A stretch of DNA of 11,866 nt from Spirochaetia bacterium (lineage in GTDB: Bacteria > Spirochaetota > Leptospirae > Leptospirales > Leptonemataceae), in NCBI GenBank assembly GCA_016195395.1, contig JACPZR010000157.1, positions 1-11,866 on the forward strand, given 5' to 3'. The translations under genes and the position numbers were made by a program. The notes under the pieces were generated by a model. The model did not search any database. It had not been told where the DNA came from and saw only the letters and a program-made list of their open reading frames with translations. Position 1 is the first letter of the stretch, and every line of letters begins with the position of its first letter. Positions 6,375 through 11,866 of this stretch are shown piece after piece.

Positions 6375-7580
6375 ATGAATATTGTTTTTCGTTTAATACC
6401 CGCACTCGTTGCGGGAGCCGTCGTATATGTGGGCGGTATCCAGGGACAGGCAGACTCCGCTCTCGCGGGAATACTCGCAGGCGTGGCCGTCGTTGTGTCC
6501 CTTTTGATCGTCTTTGTTGACCGCATCTTCAAGAAGGTGGACGGTGAACTTCTCTTCTTGACTGCCACCGGAGTCTTTTTGGGCCTCGCGTCCGGATTCT
6601 TCCTCCGTCAGCTGACGGCAGCATGGGGGGTAACGTCTCCCGCAGCTGCCTCTTTCATCTTCGCGGTGCCTGTGGTGTTCTTTGGTTACGTGGGCATGCA
6701 GTTTGGCCGCTATCCGGGTCTCCGCATCCTGGGCGGCGCCCGTGGCGGCGCTGAAGGCAAGGAGCCGGGCGGAAGCACTGAGAAGATCCTCGATACGTCT
6801 GTCATCATTGACGGCCGCATCCTTGACATCGTCCAGACCAACTTCATCGAAGGGCCTTTCATCATCCCCAACTTTGTTCTGCGCGAAATTCAGCTGATCA
6901 GCGATTCACCGGATCCCATCAAGCGCAACCGCGGCCGGCGCGGCCTTGAAATGTTGAACCTCCTTCAACAGAACGATACGGTAAAAGTGAAGATCAGCTA
7001 CGCCGACTACACGGACACACGGGAAGTGGACGCCAAGCTCGTCAAACTGGCCCGCGAAACCGGCGGCAAGCTTGTGACGAACGACTTCAACCTGAACAAG
7101 GTTGCGGAACTTCAGGGCGTAGAGGTGCTGAACCTGAACAACCTGACCAATGCCCTTAAGCCGGTTGTTCTGCCGGGCGAAGATATCCTGATCGACATCA
7201 TCAAAGAAGGCAAAGACGAAAATCAAGGGATCGGCTACCTGGAAGACGGCACCATGGTCGTTGTGGAAAATGGCGGCGGCTTGGTGGGAAAATCCACGCG
7301 CGTAAACGTTACTTCCATCATCCAGACCGCAGCAGGCAAAATGATTTTCACGCGCGCATCTTCTGACGAAACCAGTGGTGAGCGCGACGATCGCAGCCGG
7401 CGCCGTGACGGCGGCCGGGGCGGCCGTCAGTTCAACCAGGGCGGGGGCGGTGGAAACCAGCGCGATCGTCAGGATCGTGGTCCGCGGCCGGAAGGCGGCG
7501 GCGGTGGCGACCAGCAGCCGCGCGATAACCGCTACGACGGCGACGACCGCGAAGCAATGCGCGGAAACAGAAGGCGCTGA
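6375..7580 (+). CDS. yacL: YacL-like membrane PIN-TRAM protein with RG-rich tail
   Basis: This 401-residue protein has four parts. Residues 1-110 hold four hydrophobic segments, like the membrane part of Bacillus YacL. Residues 136-260 are a PIN nuclease domain with the acidic set visible at D140 (ILDTS), E171 (LREI), D219 and D237 (VTNDFN). Residues 265-330 are a TRAM RNA-binding domain ([20 protein letters not shown]). Residues 331-401 are a tail dominated by Arg, Gly, Asp and Gln. It is probably an inner-membrane protein with the nuclease facing the cytoplasm; the RNA target of this family is not known to me. The start is ATG 6375, preceded by a weak GAG; TTG 6360 in the same frame would add five residues. 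It follows carD by 55 bp. In several bacteria an ispD gene follows, but here it does not. Confidence 0.93.
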   Translation: MNIVFRLIPALVAGAVVYVGGIQGQADSALAGILAGVAVVVSLLIVFVDRIFKKVDGELLFLTATGVFLGLASGFFLRQLTAAWGVTSPAAASFIFAVPVVFFGYVGMQFGRYPGLRILGGARGGAEGKEPGGSTEKILDTSVIIDGRILDIVQTNFIEGPFIIPNFVLREIQLISDSPDPIKRNRGRRGLEMLNLLQQNDTVKVKISYADYTDTREVDAKLVKLARETGGKLVTNDFNLNKVAELQGVEVLNLNNLTNALKPVVLPGEDILIDIIKEGKDENQGIGYLEDGTMVVVENGGGLVGKSTRVNVTSIIQTAAGKMIFTRASSDETSGERDDRSRRRDGGRGGRQFNQGGGGGNQRDRQDRGPRPEGGGGGDQQPRDNRYDGDDREAMRGNRRR

Positions 7581-7676
7581 CCCGGCCGCAGGCCGCACAG
7601 TCCACGCCGGTATTTCCGGTGGCGCGTCACCTCCAGTGCCGGGTCACCGGGTTTATGCATTCCCGCACAACGCATC

Positions 7677-8339
7677 ATGGACAAACAGCTCACCATCTAC
7701 GCCCACAGGGGTGACACTACTGCAAAAGCGCGCGAGAATACGGCGGCCGCATTTGACTCCGCTCTCTCGCGGGGGTTCAGCGCGTTTGAACTGGACCTGC
7801 TCCGCCTGAAGGACGGCACGATCGTCGTATTTCATGATTTTTCTCTCTGGCGCCAGTTCCGCCGCTTCACGAAGATCAACCGCCTGACTCTCCCGGAATT
7901 CCGACGCATTTGTCCCGACCTCATAACGTTCGACGAGTTCGCGGACCGCTACGCGAGTAAAGACCTGACGATCAACCTGGAAGTGAAAGACGACCCGCAG
8001 ACGCTTGAGGCGATTGCGCCAAGGATCCGGGAATTCCGCCGCCCTGTCGTTTCATCGTTTCGGAGTAACGTTGTGGACGCGGCGATTGACAGGGGCTGGA
8101 CCGGCGGCTACTTGTTTGAAAAGACATCGGACTTTGAGAAGATGCGGGAGCGCCTCAAATCCCGGCGGGTACACATTTCAAGAAGCATGCTGTCCACCAA
8201 GAACGATGTGGAACGATTCGCCTCCTATGAACTGCACGTCTACACTGTTAACGAGACCGATGAAGCGCGCCGGCTGGCAGCTCTTCCCAATGTCCAAGGC
8301 CTCTTTACGGACAACCCCGCGCTCCTTGCCGCGTTCTGA
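7677..8339 (+). CDS. Glycerophosphodiester phosphodiesterase, cytoplasmic type
   Basis: This 220-residue protein has the GDPD TIM-barrel signatures in order: H10-R11-G, E20-N21-T, E38 and D40 (FELDLLRLKDG), H53 (VVFHD), then E102-V-K104, and near the C-terminus GLFTDNP. These are the metal-binding and catalytic residues of enzymes that hydrolyse glycerophosphodiesters to glycerol-3-phosphate and an alcohol, and all are present. No signal peptide is seen, so the enzyme is probably cytoplasmic and acts in recycling of phospholipid head groups. The length is slightly under the usual 230-300. The start is ATG 7677, with no Shine-Dalgarno and no better candidate nearby. It begins 96 bp after the YacL-like gene on the same strand and may share its mRNA. 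Its end meets the convergent lipoprotein gene 34 bp away. Confidence 0.93.
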   Translation: MDKQLTIYAHRGDTTAKARENTAAAFDSALSRGFSAFELDLLRLKDGTIVVFHDFSLWRQFRRFTKINRLTLPEFRRICPDLITFDEFADRYASKDLTINLEVKDDPQTLEAIAPRIREFRRPVVSSFRSNVVDAAIDRGWTGGYLFEKTSDFEKMRERLKSRRVHISRSMLSTKNDVERFASYELHVYTVNETDEARRLAALPNVQGLFTDNPALLAAF

Positions 8340-8373
8340 AAATTCTCGCAAAGGAGGGGAAAGGACAGAACTG

Positions 8374-8847
8374 TCAGGGGACTATGACAGTGTTTGAAGA
8401 AATGCTCGTGTCCACGCTTGTAAAATCCCTGAAAATCAGGGCCCGCATAGCAACATACTGTCCCGACACCAACTGCAGAGGCGCCGCGCAAAGCCGCGTG
8501 CTGGTGGTTGATGTGCTCGGAGTCACCGTTACCTGATTCGGTTTGATTTCGGCGACGTACTGGATCGGCTGGTTGGGCAGCGTCGCGAGGAAACAGTCGG
8601 TGCCGGAGGTGACTACGGCGCTGCGCGCGGCGCTGTCGGATGTGCCGGTAAACACGCGGTAACCCGTGAAACCCGGCTCTATATTCTGGGCCGCAAGCGT
8701 TATGATATGCCCCGGTGCTTCCACGGAGATCCCCGTCAAGATCGGCGGGTTCACCGTCTGCTGCTGCGTGGAGTAGTTTGTGCATGAAGCCCAGACCGCC
8801 AGTCCAATGGCCGCGATGCGCGTGAGCCATGTCTGCCGCAGCTTCAT
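8374..8847 (-). CDS. Putative outer-membrane lipoprotein with beta-sandwich-like body
   Basis: This 157-residue protein starts with a positively charged, hydrophobic signal ending VWASC, so C22 is the probable lipidated cysteine. Serine before the cysteine suits the relaxed lipobox of spirochaetes, though Trp at -3 is unusual. The mature part alternates short hydrophobic strands with loops (GYRVFTGTS, PIQYVAEIKP, YVAMRALIF), resembling a fibronectin type III or Ig-like domain. It also carries a Thr/Ser stretch, STSTTST, and two further cysteines (85 and 120) that could form a disulfide. Function is unknown, and a surface location is an inference. Its ATG 8847-8845 overlaps the TGA of the upstream HAD gene by four bases (ATGA), so it is the last gene of a coupled three-gene unit. 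Confidence 0.72.
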   Translation of the reverse strand: MKLRQTWLTRIAAIGLAVWASCTNYSTQQQTVNPPILTGISVEAPGHIITLAAQNIEPGFTGYRVFTGTSDSAARSAVVTSGTDCFLATLPNQPIQYVAEIKPNQVTVTPSTSTTSTRLCAAPLQLVSGQYVAMRALIFRDFTSVDTSISSNTVIVP

Positions 8848-9644
8848 GAGGACGCCGCCTTTGGATACGAGTATGTTCCGGTCATTTGTCGGGCCATCAT
8901 GAACAGACGCGTGATTCCCTTAGTGGCCCTGGCTTTGGGGAGGATGACATTCCATCCGCGCGCGGCGCCTTCCGCCTGTAGAGCCTTGGAAACCGGATCA
9001 ATCAATGTGCCGTGATCCGCGATGCGGAGGAGCGGGAGGTCAGCCGGGCTGTCAGAGTATGAATGCGAATTGGGCACATGAAACCAGGACAAGTCGCCCT
9101 TTTTTGTCCCCTTGACTTCACTGCGGATCCGGGAGGACACATCAGCCGGGAACAATCCAGCCATGTGGAGGATCTTGACGTTACCTTTGTTGTTCATTCC
9201 CGGGATGCGCGGCATGATTCTCCACGGCCGGGACATGTCGACTCCCGTGGCGCGGACTTCATCGAACCCCAGCATCTCCGCCAAAGGACGCACGTAGAAG
9301 TCCGGACTTGCTGTTGTCAGGACCAGCGTGCGTCCCTCCCTGCGGTGCCGGAGAATTTCCGACTCCAGTTCAGGGTGGATCAACGGGCGCACCTCTGCCG
9401 CCAACTCGCGCGACCATTCCATAATCAGGGCTGGATCCAATCCCGCAAGAAGACTGAGGAAAGCCCGCTTGATGCCGCGCGATCCCACAAGCCCAATGAG
9501 CGCCAGCGGAGCCACAGGCAGAAACACAAAGAGGTAGAGAATCCGGAGCCTCCGTCGCTTCAGGACGAAGTTTGAAAGAAGCAGGAGCGTGTCATAGGGC
9601 AGGAGAGTGTAATCCAAGTCAAAGAAGGCAAAACCTTGTTTCAT
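8844..9644 (-). CDS. HAD superfamily IB phosphatase
   Basis: This 266-residue protein has the HAD core motifs. Motif I is FFDLDYTLL (nucleophile D9, D11, with the usual Gly replaced by Tyr); motif II is LTTAS (T110-S113); a lysine of motif III is at about K153; motif IV is YSDSPADLPLL (D198 and D202). The cap region after motif I is very hydrophobic (residues about 36-55), a feature of HAD-IB (SerB-like) relatives, some of which attach to membranes. The family hydrolyses phosphate monoesters; the substrate is not readable here. Between motifs III and IV there is an added basic stretch (KGTKKGDLS). The start is ATG 9644-9642, which overlaps the TGA of the SDR gene as ATGA, so it is translationally coupled to that nucleotide-sugar enzyme. 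A sugar-phosphate or lipid-phosphate substrate would fit that context. The longer frame upstream of M1 is a read-in from the SDR gene. Confidence 0.9.
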   Translation of the reverse strand: MKQGFAFFDLDYTLLPYDTLLLLSNFVLKRRRLRILYLFVFLPVAPLALIGLVGSRGIKRAFLSLLAGLDPALIMEWSRELAAEVRPLIHPELESEILRHRREGRTLVLTTASPDFYVRPLAEMLGFDEVRATGVDMSRPWRIMPRIPGMNNKGNVKILHMAGLFPADVSSRIRSEVKGTKKGDLSWFHVPNSHSYSDSPADLPLLRIADHGTLIDPVSKALQAEGAARGWNVILPKARATKGITRLFMMARQMTGTYSYPKAASS

Positions 9645-10606
9645 ATCGCAGCCGTGTTCTGTAAATATTCCCACGTGTCCCGAACGGTGTTCTGGAGCCC
9701 CAGTTCTGGAGCCCAACCAAGGGCTGATATCTTGGCCGCGGACCCGTAGCGTTGGCTGGGACCTTCCGGCCTGAGGAGTGCGGGGTCAACGCGGAATGCC
9801 AGGCGCGCGCCTGCGGCATCCATGGCCCGCTCCAATATTTCGCGGATTTTCACGGGTTTCCCGGAGCAGACGTTATAAACCTCGCCCGGCCTGCCTTTTT
9901 CCAGGAGGATGCGGTACGCCCGAGCAACGTCCCGTACGTCTGTAAAATCCCGGGCCGATTCAATATCCCCAACGACCATTTCTGTCTGCCCCTTCTGCAT
10001 CGCGTCACGAATTCGGCACAAGAAAGAGGGAATTACGAAGCCTTCCTTTTGGCCGGGACCTGCATGGTTGAAGGGCCGTGCAATCAACGTTTCAATCCCG
10101 TCGCGCAGGAAATAGAGCGACATCTGCTCGGCTGCGAGCTTGCTCGACGCGTACGGACTTTCCGGCTTTGTCGGCGTGGATTCAGTGATTGGAAGGTCTG
10201 ATGCGGATCCGTAGACGTCGCTTGAGCTGGCCAGGAGAAACCGGCCTTTCCAACCCGCCTCGCGGGCTCCTTGCAGCAACTGGACCGTGTTCAGGGCATT
10301 GTTGCGGAGCATGTCCGCTGGGTCCGTCCAACCGCCGGGAACAAAGGCATTACCCGCAAGGTGGATGACAGCATCCGGTCTGCTGTCTTGGATGAGCTGG
10401 GCGCAGGACTCCACGGTGGAAAGGTCCCCGCGAAAAATAGTGACTGTGTCTAGCGATGGTTCAGCGCCGCGCCCCGCAAATCGGCCCAGGTCCGCAGGCG
10501 CCACACCGCGGCGGTCAAGCCCGGATACCTGGTCGCCACATCCCAGCAGGTACAGGCACAGGTGGGAGCCAACAAAGCCGTGAATCCCTGTAATCAGCAC
10601 CTTCAT
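9641..10606 (-). CDS. rmd: NAD(P)-dependent nucleotide-sugar SDR, GDP-6-deoxymannose reductase-like
   Basis: This 321-residue extended short-chain dehydrogenase has a Rossmann motif at the start (GIHGFVG, residues 7-13), HLAG (82-85) and catalytic S128/S129, Y152 and K156 (SSSDVYG and YASSK). The later segment ARPFNHAGPGQ (177-186), followed by RDFTDVRDVARAY and EVYNVCSGK, is the pattern I associate with GDP-4-keto-6-deoxy-D-mannose reductase (Rmd), which makes GDP-D-rhamnose. A GDP-mannose 4,6-dehydratase or UDP-glucose 4-epimerase relative is the alternative. The start is ATG 10606-10604, giving the normal family length; a GTG at 10648 would add 14 residues without homology. It heads a minus-strand operon with the HAD phosphatase and lipoprotein, using a 4-base overlap. 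No GDP-mannose dehydratase partner is in the window, so the substrate must come from elsewhere. Confidence 0.9.
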   Translation of the reverse strand: MKVLITGIHGFVGSHLCLYLLGCGDQVSGLDRRGVAPADLGRFAGRGAEPSLDTVTIFRGDLSTVESCAQLIQDSRPDAVIHLAGNAFVPGGWTDPADMLRNNALNTVQLLQGAREAGWKGRFLLASSSDVYGSASDLPITESTPTKPESPYASSKLAAEQMSLYFLRDGIETLIARPFNHAGPGQKEGFVIPSFLCRIRDAMQKGQTEMVVGDIESARDFTDVRDVARAYRILLEKGRPGEVYNVCSGKPVKIREILERAMDAAGARLAFRVDPALLRPEGPSQRYGSAAKISALGWAPELGLQNTVRDTWEYLQNTAAI

Positions 10607-10651
10607 CGCGCAAACGCCTGATTTCGGCTTTGCGCTCTCACAGTCCACCTC

Positions 10652-10667
10652 AAAAAGCGCGCTTTTT
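10652..10667. repeat. 16-base perfect palindrome between divergent rmd-like gene and malQ
   Basis: AAAAAGCGCGCTTTTT is a perfect inverted repeat with extra T residues at its right end (to 10669). It lies in the 122-bp gap between the divergent rmd-like gene and malQ, so it could be an operator or curvature element shared by both. A hairpin here would be weak in RNA, because its stem is mostly A-U and its loop would be four bases, and a terminator has no gene to end. No clear -35/-10 pair was found in this gap. Confidence 0.4.
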
Positions 10668-10728
10668 TTCCTTCTCGCTTTGAGTTTAGGTTGAGCCGCA
10701 GCGGGGCAGATGTTCCTTCATCCCATCC

Positions 10729-11866
10729 ATGTCCCCGGAATTGGAACGTCTGTGTGTAGCGTATGGTGTGGAGCTCTTCTATCATGATGTGAACGGCACA
10801 CGGCATCTGACAAGCGATGCCATTGCTGAGGAGATTCTCGACGCCATGGGCGTGCGGACACCGGGAGTCGTCTATGAGTCCGGCGGGCCAGGAGTGGTTC
10901 CCATGGACCCCGTGCTGGTGCTGGAAGAAAGCAGCGCCCCGCTCCGGATTCCCATCCGCTCCGCGGAGGAGCCTAAGCCTTTTCGCTGCGAAGTCATCTT
11001 GGAAGGCGGACCCAGGATTTCGTATCAAGTGCAGGCGTTTCGTGAACGACCGTCGGATGGCAGCGGCCGCCAGGGCCGGTCATTTGACTTTGAGCTGCCG
11101 GACGTGGTTCCTTTCGGCTACCACACGCTTCGATTCACGGAGAACGGCAAGGTCTGGGAACAGGGTCTGATCATAACGCCTTCGCAGTGTTACGTGCCGC
11201 CCTTCATTGAGAGCGGCCGCGCCGTGGGTGTGTCCCTCCAGCAATATGCCCTGGCAGATTCACAGGATCACGGAATCGGGGACTTTGGATCAGTGGAGCG
11301 ACTGGCCCGTGGTCTTGGTGTCCGCGGCGTGTCGGTACTCGGCCTCTCACCTGTTCACGCATTATTCCCGGAAGTGCCCAACCATCGGAGTCCCTACTCA
11401 CCTTCCAGCCGGATGTTCTTGAATCCCGCCTACATCGACTTGAACCAGGTGCCGGAATGCGTCAGTGACCCCGGGATTGCGTCTGAAGTGGCGTCGCTTT
11501 CGCGGGGCTATGCTGCGGACCGCACGCATTCAGCTATTGATTACAACAACGTTATCCCGGCAAAACTCCGTCTGCTGCGCGCTATGTTCCAGAGTTTTTA
11601 CCAGGGAGAGTGGCGGCAGGAGACCCACCGCGCCCTTGAATTCCAGCAGTTCCTGGAGTCCGATCCTTCCGTCGGCAGGCACGCCCTGTACGAAGCGCTC
11701 TACGCCCATTTTGTTAAGGAGGGCTTTTACGGATTCCGACAGTGGCCCCAGGCATACAGGCACCCTGACAATCCGGCAGTACAGGTCTTTGCAGCCGAGA
11801 ACGAGCAGGAAATCCTTTTCCGCGCCTACATCCAATGGACTGCGAGACTCCAGCTGCTCGATCTGC
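10729..11866 (+). CDS. malQ: 4-alpha-glucanotransferase (amylomaltase), N-terminal part
   Basis: The open frame starts at ATG 10729, after an in-frame TAG at 10687, and runs to the window end for 379 codons; the family is about 500-700 residues. It is of the long MalQ type with an N-terminal beta-rich region (about 1-155). From residue 165 it shows the barrel start: VSLQQYAL, then GIGDFGSVERLARGL (182-196), LSPVHALFP (206-214) and SPYSPSSRMFLNPAYID (221-237), all close to E. coli MalQ (compare GIGDFG, NPIHALYP, SPYSPSSRRWLN). The catalytic Asp and Glu are past the window end, so activity cannot be confirmed. The enzyme moves maltosyl units between alpha-1,4-glucans in glycogen/maltodextrin use, in the cytoplasm. 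No strong ribosome site precedes the start; TTG 10741 is an alternative. Confidence 0.95.
   Translation, partial: MSPELERLCVAYGVELFYHDVNGTRHLTSDAIAEEILDAMGVRTPGVVYESGGPGVVPMDPVLVLEESSAPLRIPIRSAEEPKPFRCEVILEGGPRISYQVQAFRERPSDGSGRQGRSFDFELPDVVPFGYHTLRFTENGKVWEQGLIITPSQCYVPPFIESGRAVGVSLQQYALADSQDHGIGDFGSVERLARGLGVRGVSVLGLSPVHALFPEVPNHRSPYSPSSRMFLNPAYIDLNQVPECVSDPGIASEVASLSRGYAADRTHSAIDYNNVIPAKLRLLRAMFQSFYQGEWRQETHRALEFQQFLESDPSVGRHALYEALYAHFVKEGFYGFRQWPQAYRHPDNPAVQVFAAENEQEILFRAYIQWTARLQLLDL

Noticed and set aside
6906..7598. 230-codon open frame on the minus strand across the yacL-like gene
   Set aside because: It is the antisense shadow of a gene with clear PIN and TRAM motifs; its Ala/Val-rich translation has no domain and its start lies in non-coding sequence.
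7616..7650. Possible terminator hairpin (CCGGTG ... CACCGG) after the YacL-like gene
   Set aside because: A 6-bp stem with a 23-base loop and no T-run after it does not make a convincing intrinsic terminator.
8364..8375. Inverted repeat GACAG-AA-CTGTC between the GDPD and lipoprotein genes
   Set aside because: The loop is only two bases, the arms are short and there is no T-run in either direction, so it is probably chance.
9063..9575. 170-codon plus-strand frame over the HAD gene
   Set aside because: It is a shadow of a HAD gene with all four motifs; rich in Arg, His, Gln and Pro, as antisense frames often are in GC-rich DNA.

Overview
The window looks like a chromosomal segment of a moderately GC-rich Gram-negative bacterium. 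A CarD/CdnL-type regulator followed by a YacL-like PIN-TRAM membrane protein, a lipoprotein with a relaxed lipobox and an ArnT-like glycosyltransferase would fit a Leptospirales-type spirochaete (Leptonema/Turneriella-like). That assignment rests on gene content recalled from memory and is tentative. There is no tRNA, rRNA, CRISPR array, insertion sequence or phage gene. Fourteen genes cover almost everything, and the largest gap is about 250 bp.

Layout. (1) 1-372 is the C-terminal end of a sphingosine-1-phosphate-lyase-like PLP enzyme; its stop overlaps a convergent gene of unknown function (360-1220, minus). (2) That unknown gene lies just downstream of a TetR regulator (1272-1934, minus). 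Divergent from the TetR gene is a two-gene plus-strand unit: an ArnT/PMT-like membrane glycosyltransferase (from about 2042) and a small membrane-anchored protein with eight cysteines (3783-4169). A 20-bp inverted repeat at 2018-2037 in the divergent gap is the likely TetR operator. (3) Two minus-strand genes of unknown function follow: a two-helix membrane protein (4192-4731) and an exported helical protein (4847-5449). (4) Plus-strand carD (5699-6319), a yacL-like gene (6375-7580) and a cytoplasmic glycerophosphodiester phosphodiesterase (7677-8339) come next. CarD carries a lysine/alanine/proline-rich N-terminal tail, and the YacL-like protein carries an RG/G-rich C-terminal tail. (5) A minus-strand operon reads GDP-6-deoxymannose reductase-like SDR (10606-9641), HAD-IB phosphatase (9644-8844), lipoprotein (8847-8374), with 4-base ATGA overlaps at both junctions. 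(6) Divergent from it, malQ (4-alpha-glucanotransferase) starts at 10729 and runs off the end.

How they fit together. Several genes touch the cell surface or sugars: the membrane glycosyltransferase, nucleotide-sugar reductase, HAD phosphatase, lipoprotein and MalQ. CarD and the PIN-TRAM protein belong to transcription and probable RNA metabolism. I see no clear defence system or other self-contained novel system. The parts most worth following are the TetR/operator/glycosyltransferase/Cys-rich module, the disordered nucleic-acid-binding-like tails on two adjacent genes, and the coupled SDR-HAD-lipoprotein operon.
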